Source of the DNA: Gryganskiella cystojenkinii
Lineage: Eukaryota > Mortierellomycota > Mortierellomycetes > Mortierellales > Mortierellaceae
Assembly: GCA_015852425.1 (NCBI GenBank)
Contig: JAAAIG010000193.1
Coordinates: forward strand, 1 to 51,224
Direction: 5' to 3'
DNA length: 51,224 bases
This document shows, piece after piece, positions 11,297 through 21,500 of the stretch. A program made the position numbers and the translations under genes. The notes under the pieces are model-generated. The model worked only from the letters and a program-made list of their open reading frames with translations, had not been told where the DNA came from and made no database searches. Every line of letters begins with the position of its first letter. The first letter of the stretch is position 1.

Positions 11297-11322
11297 TTTC
11301 TTTCTTTCTTTCTTTCTTTCTT
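11297..11322. repeat. (CTTT)n microsatellite at the tetraspanin stop codon
   Basis: About six CTTT units lie immediately downstream of the tetraspanin stop codon (TAA at 11325-11323 on the minus strand), so the repeat is at the start of its 3' UTR. Confidence 0.85.
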
Positions 11323-12529
11323 TTACTTGGAAGAACGCGTCGCTGGTCGAGTGGTAGACGTCGTGTCAAACGTTCCATAGGGAGGTGGCTGAGAACTTCC
11401 CCCTCCGCTACTACCATCAAGCAATCCTTCCTCCTGAGCTCGAGCCAAGGTCTGAGCACGAACTTGATCTGCCAGGGCTCGATAATGGTTTCTGCGCTCA
11501 ATCTCTCGGTCCCGACGGGTTCGCTCGATCGCTCGATCGACCTGTTCGGCCTCCAAGAGTGCTCGCACCAGCGAGTTTTCGTCCTCGACACGCTCACGTT
11601 CATAACGTTGATTGTCGAATCGATGGAACAAGATCGCAGCACCAAGGAGACTCACCAGCTACCACAAGTCAAACAAGAAGGATAAAAAATAAAAGAGAAA
11701 ACGATAGTCAACCGCAGCCACGTTAGCGATCGAACTAAAAACCAAAACAACTGTCATAGTCACACGATCTTTTTCCTTAAAGGCAAAGTCTCTCAAAGTC
11801 TCATATCATGGGGGGGGGGGGGTTTACCTCGATGCCGCCCAGGATTGCGCCAATGACGCCGATGGCTTGAAGGCTGTCCTGGAAGGCTGTCTCAATATTC
11901 TCGCGACACCCCGCGGTATATCGACGGTCCAAGGCACAAGTCACGGGAACGGCTCGGTCAAGAACATGTTCAAATCCACAGCATTGGAACTAAAAGGGTA
12001 CAAGGCGGTTTCGGATAAGATTGCAAAGGAACGCACAACAAGACGATTGACAGATCAGTAAAAGAGTCAAAAGGAAGGAACCAAGAGCAGGATGACGAAG
12101 AAGGAAATAATAGGGGGGGATGTGAAAGCAAAGGGAAACACTTACAAAGGTTTCCAAGTCGAGGATGACTCGAGGGTCTGAACGAAAGACCCTTTCCCAA
12201 GCTCGGTCAAGGACTTCGTGGCCCTGGCTCCTGTATGCAAATGCAAACGCACCGACAGTGATTTGAAGCGCAATTGCAATGAGCAGAATGAGTCCATGGA
12301 CCCAGAGAATCCATCGCTTCTCGGTCATGACTCCATAGTAGCCCAAGAACGAGACCAGAGAAATGGTAGCACCAAGGACCAGCACCAGGTGAGGGAGAAG
12401 AGTGGACGTGACAAAGACCGCCCCGGGTGCAAAGTAGACATAGGTACCGACGCAGAGGAGGATCATGCCCACGAGCTTGGAGAGAAAAGTCGACAAACGA
12501 GAGGAAGCGGTTAGTTCTGGGTGCAACAT
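11323..12529 (-). CDS. Tetraspanin
   Basis: Three exons, 12529-12146, 11989-11828 and 11658-11323, join in phase 0 to give 293 aa. Three N-terminal membrane spans lie at about residues 18-40, 47-70 and 75-98. They are followed by a large extracellular loop with the CCG signature at 131-133 and two more cysteines, the usual four-Cys pattern. A fourth span is split by the second intron (about 170-196). The cytosolic C-terminal tail of about 95 residues is charged and helical, then Ser/Thr-rich. Tetraspanins organise membrane microdomains; fungal ones act in polarised growth and infection structures. The start at 12529 is the first in-frame ATG upstream of the first span. The second intron begins GTAAA followed directly by a C13 run. 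The family call is firm; the subclass is not determined. Confidence 0.85.
11810..11822. repeat. G13 homopolymer beside a splice donor
   Basis: Thirteen G on the plus strand (C13 in the transcript) begin five bases into the second intron of the tetraspanin gene. Confidence 0.85.
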
Positions 12530-12855
12530 TCTTGGTACTCATGCATTTTCTCATTTTCTTTTGGTTCAAGTTCGCAATTTACCAGGGACAGGAGGTTCAG
12601 CACTGCAATTGCATTCTGAATGGGGCCATAGGACCTGCTTGGCCGCAGTATGACATACATGGCGAAACTATACGGGTATGAGTTGATGCTAATGCTTGAA
12701 GAATGAGTGAGGTTTTTTGCTTTATTTAGTGGTCGTAAGTGGAAAGACAAGGAGAGTGCAGAGTGAACCCCCGTGCCAAGCCTTTTGTTAAATGATTATT
12801 ATTTTACTGTTCTGGTCCTCCCTTATTCTTTCTTCTTTCTCGCTTTCCTCTGCTC
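12530..12855. other. Intergenic region upstream of the tetraspanin gene
   Basis: This 326-bp spacer lies between the tetraspanin start and the IPK1 stop, both on the minus strand. It must hold the IPK1 3' UTR and the tetraspanin promoter. An 80-codon minus ORF across 12511-12750 overlaps the tetraspanin start in another frame and shows no homology. Confidence 0.45.
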
Positions 12856-14806
12856 CTACCGCGCACCACCGCAGCTGGGTTCATTGTCGCCAACCTGCCG
12901 AAGGTAAAAACTGACAATCTCACGGTCCTTTTTCAGCTGCCTGGGGATAGAGCTCATTTTTTTGGGATCCAAGTCGATACAGGTGATCTTGTAAACAAAG
13001 ACTTCACCGTTGACAACGATCTTGTGATATTGCTCCTTGAACTCGGGCTTTTCGTTCTCTGTTCCTGTAGCTGCCACGTCAATACTATCAGATATATACC
13101 CAAACAAAAAAATGTTAGTAAGGTCATGTTGACTTTTTTCCTGACCACTGTATCTCGGACGCCCAGAAGAACAATGTCAATGGTTTCTTTTTCATGCGGC
13201 ATTACCTCTTTCTCGTGGCCGTAGACCCGTCTTCGATTTCGTCCGCGTTATCCTCTCGGCGGACAGTAATCAGGATCGAACAATCCTTCAGCGTTGCGGA
13301 CAAGAGGTATTCGCGCAGGTAATGCAACTTGAGCGCCTCAGGCACCTCTGATAGATCATCTTCTGCTCCGAACCCAAGACTCGTCGCATTCTGGTACTCA
13401 AAAGTTTCCTGATCCTGACTCATCATCGCGTTCAAATCTGTGCGTTCCAAAAACACCTTGGCCGTGGTCAGGAACTCATCTAGTGTTGGTTGCGGGATAG
13501 AATCTGCGTCGACGCCCCAGAGTTGTTCGTAAAACTTGTAGATCGTCTCGATATCGAGTGAGTCCAGCCCTTGTTGGAGTCGACCAAGTCGTTTGATGAG
13601 CGGCGACTCGACCAAGATATGAGCCAACACATCTGCGAGAGAGGTTGGTAGCTTGCCCGCTTCTAAAAGATCGACGCTGGATGTCTGTCCAAGAGCGTTC
13701 ACCATCGACTCTTTTGAAACAGCCTGCTGCGATCCCTCGACAAAAAGACGAAGGTTGTTTTGAGGTGTTCTGATGAGTGCTTCTAAGGCGTCCTGGACAA
13801 GTCCCTCTTCACCTGAGAATAGGTTGATTGGACAGTACTCGCTCAAGTGGTTCTCCTGACCCTTTTCCCGCTTTTGATGTTGATACATGCAGAACCGACA
13901 CTTTCGCTTTTTGATCGATTGATCTTTCAGAATGAACTCTGACTTTGTGAGGAAGCCCCACTTTGGCTACAATATGCGAATTAAAGGACGTTCTTTTAGC
14001 ACGGTGATCGTCAGTGTAACAGAGACTGTCCTTACAAGTGCACATTCAATTTTCTTTCGCACCTTGATCTCGACGGCAACAGAGGGTGCATTGTCTGGTG
14101 AAGGCTTGATGAACCGAGTATGATCGAGGGCCAAGAAACCAACGTGTTGAGAAGCATCAATGCCCTTTTGTCTCCTGGTTTCGGGTCTTGAGGGCTCGAC
14201 AGTCTCTGTCAGCTCTTTTAGGAACTCGGTGGGGAATGTGATGGCAATCTAAGAGGGGGTGGGCAATCAAAGAGGGAGAGAGCACGAGTGAAGGCGGAAA
14301 ATGCTGCTGTTTGAGAATTATGCACGTGGGGAGAGAAAATCAAAAAAGCGATCGCGGCGGCTGGCGGTATGCATGCATGCATTTTGTAGCCGTTGTTCTT
14401 ACCAGTTGTTCCACAAACTCTTGACCGAGCAAGAGGCTGATCACTTTTGAGGCAAAAAGGGACTCGTTGGAGAGATCCTTCTTCTTGGTTGTGGTGGCTG
14501 TGGTGAGCTCGGTTTCAAGGGCTGCTGCATCTCGGTCAGCCTTCCGGAGACGGAGAACCGTGGTATGCTAATATCAAAAGATGAAGCCAACAAGATGGAT
14601 GGAGCAATGTGGATGAGCATGGAATGAATGGAAAACATCATGTCAACTAAAGCAGCCACGTTAAGATGAGCTCTCGTGCAGCCACAAAGTGTGGTGTCAC
14701 CTACGAAACGAGGATCGGGTCCAGTGTATTGCAGGACAAGGTTGGCGTTTCCTTCAGCACGGTACTGCCAGTGTTGCGCCAGGTAGAGTTCAGGGATGGT
14801 TGCCAT
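12856..14806 (-). CDS. IPK1: Inositol-pentakisphosphate 2-kinase
   Basis: Five exons, 14806-14705, 14567-14403, 14248-14063, 13966-13206 and 13084-12856, have phases that close exactly and give 480 aa. The enzyme phosphorylates InsP5 at the 2-position to make phytate, InsP6. Family hallmarks appear in order: WQYRAEGNANLVL near the start (nucleotide-binding loop), VLRLRK at the start of exon 2, EIKPKWGFL across the exon 3/4 junction (about 149-157), CRFC at 174-177 with MYQHQ (zinc-binding CxxC), YCPINLFSG near 195-203, NNLRLFVEG, LKDCSI and CIDLDPK at about 440-446. The ATG at 14806 has an excellent context (GCCATGG), and the longer reading to 14845 would need a GTG. The intron 1 donor is GTAGGT. 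The length fits fungal IPK1. Nuclear action in mRNA export and inositol pyrophosphate supply is known for the family. Confidence 0.93.
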
Positions 14807-14912
14807 GGCTTTTTTTACTATCCAAGGCTTTTTATCACTTGGCACGTTTTCAGTGGGTCTGATGGTAGGTAGGACAAAAGAAGGAGCAAAAACCTGCAGT
14901 AAAAGCGACTTT

Positions 14913-14974
14913 GATTTATTTCCCTGGGAGCGGTTGTTCTCTTCTCACATTATTTGCTCTCAGGGAAATAAATC
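14913..14974. repeat. 19-bp inverted repeat with 24-bp spacer
   Basis: Arm one at 14913-14931 (GATTTATTTCCCTGGGAGC) pairs with arm two at 14956-14974 with a single mismatch. The pairing extends by about two bases outward. The right arm contains the stop codon of the minus-strand orphan ORF at 14960-15259. It could be a hairpin terminator, or a remnant of a small transposon end. Confidence 0.75.
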
Positions 14975-15259
14975 AATGTCTCCAACTCGTGAGGTGGGCG
15001 TGGAGGCATGAATTCGCCATTTGCCACACCACTTCTGTTTCACGCCTTTCATCAGTTCTACAGCAACCTCATCCTCATCCGATTTGCTCATCAATCTTCC
15101 GGCTTTCAGTCCATACTCCACTTTAGTCCTTGAGCAAGGTCGTAACTCATCAAATTCAGCCATACTCTTCACAAAATCAACTTCCAACTTCTCATCTTCT
15201 CTGAAGTCTGGGCGTCTGGCATGATCTATCATTTGAACAGGTGTGGCTCCTTTGCCCAT
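14960..15259 (-). pseudogene. Orphan minus-strand ORF, probably a gene fragment
   Basis: An ATG-started ORF of 99 codons ends inside the inverted repeat. Upstream the frame is open for only about 14 more codons before a stop. The protein is charged, balanced in composition and not low-complexity, with segments such as MIDHARRPDFREDEKLEVDF, so it looks once-coding rather than random. I do not recognise it. It lies head to head with the orphan ORF at 15310. Both sit between two conserved housekeeping genes, so this looks like inserted accessory DNA. Confidence 0.35.
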
Positions 15260-15309
15260 CAGCCCGGTCAGCGACTCGTTAATTGCAAGAGGTTCGCGCG
15301 GGTGTTACT

Positions 15310-16035
15310 ATGGTTCTCCAGAGAGTACAGAGCGCCGTGCCATCCTGGCAAGGTCTAATCGGCCTATCGTGGGATTTACCCTTGTCATTTCGCATCGTTC
15401 TCTTCGATAACATGAATGCTAACAAGCTCGATTTTTTCTATTACTACGACAAGATGGACTCTGCTATTGAAGGCTTGACAAAGAATCTCGAAAATGGAAG
15501 ATACTTCCGTCATGCGAATCCAAGAGACTTCGACGCGGAGGACTTCTTCAAGGGATTCGACGACAAGAGACGGTCGCGCGCGGTTTGGACTACAACGGTT
15601 ATTCCCCGCTTGATTTCCGGCAAGCATCCTACGTTGCAAAGAGCAGGTGTGGCCCTTCAATGGAAATGGAACAGCAAGTCATACAGGAGACGACTGAATC
15701 AAGCATTAGAGCAGGAAGAGATTGTCTTAAGTTCAGTGAAGAGGCACCAAGCGAGAATACTTGACCATTCATATAAGGATCTCTGCTACCCTCTAAAGAA
15801 ACGGGAAGGTATCATATTTTTGATTATCACGAAAGAGCAGGAGATGTCAGTCAGTCTGAGTGATCAAGATGTTGCCAAAATCTTAGAGCGCTTCAGACGA
15901 TGCGATTCAATTGTCACTATTATGACCCTCCTTCAAGAGCGCCACCCTCGACTTGGGAAGGGGTTCATTATGGAACGGGACTACGACCTGAATTGGATAT
16001 TCGATAGTACTTCAAGATGGTACGTTAGAGAGTGA
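15310..16035 (+). CDS. Hypothetical protein, intronless orphan
   Basis: The first true ATG at 15310 gives 241 aa. The frame is open slightly further upstream but only with a TTG. Composition is globular, mixed charged and aromatic (for example NKLDFFYYYDKMDSAIEGL and DAEDFFKGFDDKRR). There is no signal peptide, membrane span or motif I can name. It is the only long intronless unknown ORF in a region of spliced genes. With the neighbouring minus-strand fragment it may be a remnant of a lineage-specific family or mobile element. It ends with a normal TGA. Whether it is expressed is unknown. Confidence 0.45.
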   Translation: MVLQRVQSAVPSWQGLIGLSWDLPLSFRIVLFDNMNANKLDFFYYYDKMDSAIEGLTKNLENGRYFRHANPRDFDAEDFFKGFDDKRRSRAVWTTTVIPRLISGKHPTLQRAGVALQWKWNSKSYRRRLNQALEQEEIVLSSVKRHQARILDHSYKDLCYPLKKREGIIFLIITKEQEMSVSLSDQDVAKILERFRRCDSIVTIMTLLQERHPRLGKGFIMERDYDLNWIFDSTSRWYVRE

Positions 16036-16384
16036 GGCTCCACAGGGCGCGACCAGGATGCGGTGGTCATCTGAAAGGAAGAAATAAAAAATGAACACTA
16101 CTTAATGAATGAATGAGGTGCAGAATGATATCGCGAAATGGAAGGTCGGAGAAAATATTTCAAAATTTTGCGCCCCTCCTCCCCTGACTGTCCCTGTCAG
16201 AGTCAGAATCTGACAAAGCAGAGCCCTCGTGGGCTTCCCTCTTGGTGTGGGTCACAACTATTTCTTTTTTTTAGCCGTTTTTAAATTGGTTCAACATTCA
16301 TTCTTTTCTCTTCTTTTTATTCAATTCTAGTCATTCTTCTCTCTTCTTAACTGCAACTGCTACCTACCCCTCAACAACCTTACA
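16036..16384 (+). promoter_or_regulatory. Upstream region of the serine dehydratase gene
   Basis: This 349-bp stretch is CT-rich over its last 120 bp (16260-16384), the usual look of a fungal core promoter and 5' leader. A T8 run and TTAAATTGGTTC lie about 110-120 bp before the ATG. No specific factor site is claimed. Confidence 0.4.
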
Positions 16385-18327
16385 ATGACAATGTCCGCTG
16401 CTCCTCTCCATGTCCCCACTCCCCTCGTTCATTCCACTCCATTGAGCCGCAAGACCCAGACGTAACAATTTTTTTCTTTTTAAAAAATCTCCCACGGGTG
16501 ATTTGCCACCAAAAATTTCTTCATGATCCGCAGTCGGACTAAGTATTTTCGCCGATCAATCGTGCCCACAGACTGACATCCCGATACCAATCGCCACTCT
16601 TTCTCTTTTTGGTCTTTTTTGTTCACACCCAGCAATGTCTGGCTCAAGTTAGAGAGTCTTCAGCCCAGTGGATCCTTCAAGATGAGGTAAAACTTTTGGG
16701 AATCCTTGGAACAGAGGGGTCAATTTCAATTGACTGGGACTCTAACGTATTTCTTATCGTAGAGGTGTCGGTTATATGTGCCAAAAGGCCGTCCAGGAGC
16801 ATGGACCCAACACCCACTTGGTTTGTTCCTCAGGCGGTAACGCCGGTCTGGCGGTTGCGTATGCCGCTCGACAGCTCGGCGTAAGGGTCACCATTGTCGT
16901 GCCTTTGTCCTGCTCCGAGTTTATGAAACAAAAGATGGAATCCGAAGGTGCCACCGTCGAGATGGAAGGAGAGGTATACCTTCCAATGTTCATCGTTTTT
17001 CTTTTCTAGTTGATGATGATGAGATAAGGAGGCGTTTCCCTGTGTAAAGGATCTGACGGATCAAATTCCTTTCGTTGTAAAATTCTAGGCTTGGGATGAG
17101 GCCGATAAGCGTGCCCGTGCTATTGTGGCTAGTGATCCTCATGGGTAAGACATAGTGACGGAAGAACACTGGAATCTAAAACGTCACATTGGTGCAAGCA
17201 TCGACTGTTGATTATTTGAAACGTCCTCACAATTTTCCCGTTTCTTCTACCCACCAGAGCGTACATCCCTCCATTCGATCACCCTTACATTTGGGCAGGA
17301 AATTCGACCATGATTGATGAGCTCAAGACCCAAATGAACGGCGTCGTTCCAGATGCGATTGTCTGTTCCGTAGGCGGTGGTGGACTCTTGAACGGAATCA
17401 TCCTCGGATGTCAGGCTGCTGGATGGAACAAAGGTAACATCCTTCCCTTTTTATTGGACGATTCGAAGCAAGCTCTTTCGTTGACTCATGTCCGTAGGAG
17501 CAATTTACTGACAATCTCGACCAACTCCTTGGCCTTTTTGGGGTGTGGTTTGTTTTGTGTTGTATGTTTCACAGTCCCAGTCATCGCCATTGAGACCCAT
17601 GGAGCCAACTCTTTCCAACAGGCTGTTGTCGCTGGAAAGTTGGTGACTTTGCCCAAGATCACCTCCATTGCGACCACGCTCGGCGCCAAGAGAGTCTCCG
17701 CCAAGTCCCTGGAACTGAGCATGGTTCACCCTGTCATCCCTTTTGCCGTCTCAGATTCGATGGCCTCACGCGCCTGTTGGCAATTCTTGGGTAAGCTTGT
17801 ACTTTCGTACTTGCACTTGTGGAATGGTTGCTAAATGGCTGTGCCATGGAACTTGACCTGAAATTCAACTAATATCCCCCTCATTTTTTTATTTCTTCCT
17901 TTCAGATGACCACCGCATCCTGGTCGAGCCTTCTTGTGGAGCCTCACTCTCTGTGGCTTACACGCCTTCGTTGCTCTCGAACGTGCTTCCGAACCTCGAT
18001 CACGAATCGAACGTTGTGATGATTGTTTGTGGTGGATCCAACATTAACTTTGAGCAATTGACGAATTTCAAGACCATGTTCTCGTCTCAGGGACAGCAGC
18101 CCGCGATCGCGGTCCGAAACGGAGACCAGATCTTGCTCAAAATGACCAACGAGGAAGAGACCCCTGCGCAGCGGTATATCATCTCGACGCTTTACAGCCC
18201 ACCTCCCTCTGTGGAATCGACCAACGACAACTCTAGCACTCAAAAAGAGGACCTTGAGAACGAGAGGATGAAGTCCCCGCCAGCACAGGAGGAAGTCTCC
18301 ATCAAGACCGAGGAGAGTGCTCAGTAA
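16385..18327 (+). CDS. L-serine/L-threonine dehydratase (PLP-dependent, CHA1/SDH-like)
   Basis: Seven exons, 16385-16461, 16633-16686, 16763-16973, 17089-17144, 17258-17433, 17575-17790 and 17906-18327, give 403 aa. The enzyme deaminates serine to pyruvate, or threonine to 2-oxobutyrate, using pyridoxal phosphate. The Schiff-base lysine is K42 in PSGSFKMRG. The substrate loop is SGGNAG at 67-72, and the phosphate-binding glycine loop is SVGGGGLLNG at about 165. PSCGASLS and a late VCGGSN complete the fold-type II pattern. The first two coding exons are only 77 and 54 nt. After the catalytic fold an acidic, Ser/Glu-rich tail of about 45 residues is added, beyond the usual length of about 330-360 aa. 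The ATG is preceded by TTACA; a second ATG two codons later is also possible. Confidence 0.92.
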
Positions 18328-18504
18328 TCTATTGTTTTTAGAGTCAGAGAAAGTAATATCTGGAGGCAGTCTGGCGAAAATGGAAATAGAAACGATTATT
18401 TGTTTTTGGTTATTTTCGTTTGTTGTTTTGTTTTGTATTGTTTTATTGCTTTTTGAATAGGATGCATTGAATCAAAACTTTGCTGATTGTCTTTTTTTTT
18501 GATG
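18328..18504. other. Short convergent spacer
   Basis: A 177-bp T-rich spacer separates the 3' ends of the serine dehydratase and trehalose genes and should carry both polyadenylation regions. Confidence 0.4.
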
Positions 18505-21500
18505 TTATTCTTGATCGGCCATGGCCTGAAGACCCTGCAAAACACTTGACACCCCCGGGACAAACCAACGGGCTTCTGAACTCTTGGATCCAACTGTGCA
18601 AGTCACGACACGGTGTTCCGATACCGCGTCCTTCTCCTCTCCAAGCTTGAGCCCGTTGCAGTAAACAAACATGTCCTCATCCGATCGATCATCGCCTACA
18701 CAGAGGACAAAATCTACCGGATCCACTGCAACACCGTTTCCATTCTGTTGCTGTTGCTTGGCCATCAAACTTTCAACGATCGTTTTTGTCGCATGGGCCT
18801 TGCTGATATCTCGGGGCATGACCTCAAGACACTTGCGACCGACGACCGCATGGATCGGATAGATCACACCAACAGCCTCTTCGATATGGTTCTGACACTC
18901 ACGGGCCTGCCACAGTCCATAGTTTGGGTTATCGGCCTGACGGTAATGCCAGACGATCGGGATCGTCTTCTCCTCAATCTCAGAGCCGGGCGTACGTTCC
19001 TTGTAGTACTCAAACATCTCCATCACCTTCTTGCGCCATTGTAGATCAGTGCCCTCGGGGACTTGGTTCTCCCACGCAGTCTTTCCTGCTGGCTTGAGGA
19101 AGCAACCACCCTCAGCGCTATATATCAAAAGAAATGGTATTAAAAGAGACATAAGTAAAAAAAACAGGGATCTAGGAAACACTCAAAAAAAACCATCCAT
19201 TTCGTTCGTCGAAGGGCAATGTTCGTACCATAATCCAATGTTCTCGATCGATCCAAAAATCTTATCCAGACTCTCGCGAGTCCTGCCACTCATGATATAA
19301 ACAATATTCCTGGGGTCTTGGGTCAACTGTGCAACGGTTCGGACCATTTCCTCATTCGAGGTCTTGCCCTTGGATCTTACATTCGTGGACCGCTCATAGG
19401 GCAAGAGTGTGCCATCGTAATCCAAAAGCAAACTATTTCAAGAACAATTAAAGAAGTATTAATAAGCGAATCCTTATTTTTTCGCTTCGAAAAAAAAACA
19501 GCAATAACCTATGCCGTATTGATCGTCGCCATGGGTGGTAAACTTACAGTCTTCGCTTGGCCCTCTTAAACTCGGGCAGGACAACGTGTAGATCCAACAA
19601 TGGGATATGAATCGAGTACCGACGCTGAACATCTCCATGGACCTTGATTAGTTCCGAGACAAAATCCTTGGCCCAGAATTGAGCCGTGTTGGTACAGACA
19701 TGTTTGTTGAGTTCGTTCCAGCGAAGAGTCTTTTCGGGCTCTTTCATCTCCAAACCTTCATGGATCGCCTCGGCAACCTCGGTATAATTCCAGGGGTTGA
19801 TGCGAAGACAGGCTCCCAGGGATCCATACGTGCCCGCGAATTCACTCAATATCAGAGGGTTCCTTGTTTCTTCCTGACAGAGAACGTATTCGTGTGACGT
19901 CAGGTTCATACCATCGCGCAAGGAAGTGATGAGGCAGAGATCAGCAACGATCAAAAGAGCGAGGTATTGTGGAAAGGTAATATCCTGACGTAAAAAGACG
20001 ATCGGTTGGTAAGACAGGTTACTGAACCGAGAGTTGATCCTCGTGACGACATCTGAGACCTGTCCCTGAACCTCGTTCTGTTCTGATGTCGAAAGGGCGA
20101 CTTGAATGAGAACGATCTAGAAAGAAAGAAAGAAAGAAAGAAAGGAAAAGGTTTTAAAATACAGGTTTCAAAGAGGAAAGAGGCTAATATTGGATGTGGA
20201 CATGGGTGGTAGTGTTCATGGGATAATATTGGCGCCTTTGGAATTACCTTTCCCTGCCACTCTGGGTACATGTCCAAGAACCTTTCAAAGGCGAGCATCT
20301 TTTGACGGACACCCTTGATATAATCCAACTTGTCACGGGCGACAATCAACTTCATACCCGAGTATTTCTCTCGAAGTTCGTTGACCCACTGAGCGACCTC
20401 AGGATCCTTACGTTTGATGGACAGACTCTTGGTATCGATGCCGATCGGGAAGATGCCCACGTTCACAGCCGTGTTCTCTAGTTGAATCCCCTTGGGACTG
20501 GATTCGACCGAGAGAATACGAGAACAGGTCTGCAAGAAGTGACGCGAAAACGAATAAGTCTGGAACCCGATCAAGTCCGCGCCAAGAAGACCCTCCAAGA
20601 CCTCCTTGCGAACTGGTGTGGTTATGAGAAAAAAAAAGAGGATTTGTTAGTTCAAAAAAAAAAAAAAAAAAGATACAATGAGGTCATCCTGGGTGCTTTG
20701 ACATCAATTTTCTCGGGCAAACGTTTTGCATAAAACAACAGAAAAAAATGAGTACTTACCATGTAGACATCTAAAGATCTCGGAACTGGGGAACGGGATG
20801 TGCAAGAAGAATCCAATAGAGGCATCAGGGAGACGCTCCCTGATCATGTTCGGGACAAGCATCAGATGGTAGTCATTGACCCAGACTAAATGAGATCAAA
20901 GGGCACCAACAGTGACAAAGGAAGTAAAAATTAACGTCGTCATTGTTTGCATGCCACTGCTGCCTCCTTTCCCCCCAAAAAAACGATAAAATCACACGCA
21001 AGTCAAAAGGAGATAAGAAAAAATGTGGCCAAGGCTTAAAAAAACGTACTTGTGTCACCTTCCCGGTAATTCTCGACGATCGTGTCGGCGAACGCACGAT
21101 TGACGGCTACATAATGTTTCCAGGAACCGTCTTCGTAGCCTTTACTCCTGAGGTTATCCGGCAATACGTAATGGAAGATTGGCCAGAGGATCTATTTCAA
21201 AGAGAAAAAAAAGAAAGAGGGTCAGTCAGTTAGTTTGATCCAAACTGCCAGGAACAAGCTTTGGGTGAAAAATCGAAAGACAGTTGCCCAATGCCCACGA
21301 AACTCAAAATGTGAAAAGGACACTAAGATTGGGAAAAACAACGCATCAAACAGCCGCCTCTGCCAACGGTATAAAAAAGAGACACGAGGAATTGATGAAC
21401 GGAGGGAAGGATGCAATGTGGTGTATTGCCTGCTCATGCCTGCGTGCGTGTGGAAAGTACCCGTTTCTGATTTTGTAATATGCCTCATTCGATCCAATTG

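Larger units (their letters stand above)
7694..11322. other. 3.6-kb stretch without a supportable gene
   Basis: This is by far the longest gene-free interval in the window. The first 350 bp are purine-rich on the plus strand (pyrimidine-rich upstream of the minus-strand fusion gene), as expected for its promoter and 5' UTR. The rest holds many homopolymer runs, including T24 at 9789-9812 and an A12 run near 9561. All ORFs here are short or biased in composition (rich in F/S/L, or K/R/E on the other strand). None shows a conserved motif or plausible splice phasing. I saw no tRNA, 5S or snRNA signature by eye, but a covariance search would be needed to exclude one. Confidence 0.55.

Noticed and set aside
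12620..12660. GGCCATAGGACC resembling the start of 5S rRNA
   Set aside because: The match does not extend and the internal promoter boxes are absent.
14807..14845. Longer IPK1 start at 14845
   Set aside because: That codon is GTG; the ATG at 14806 has a strong context and fits the family.
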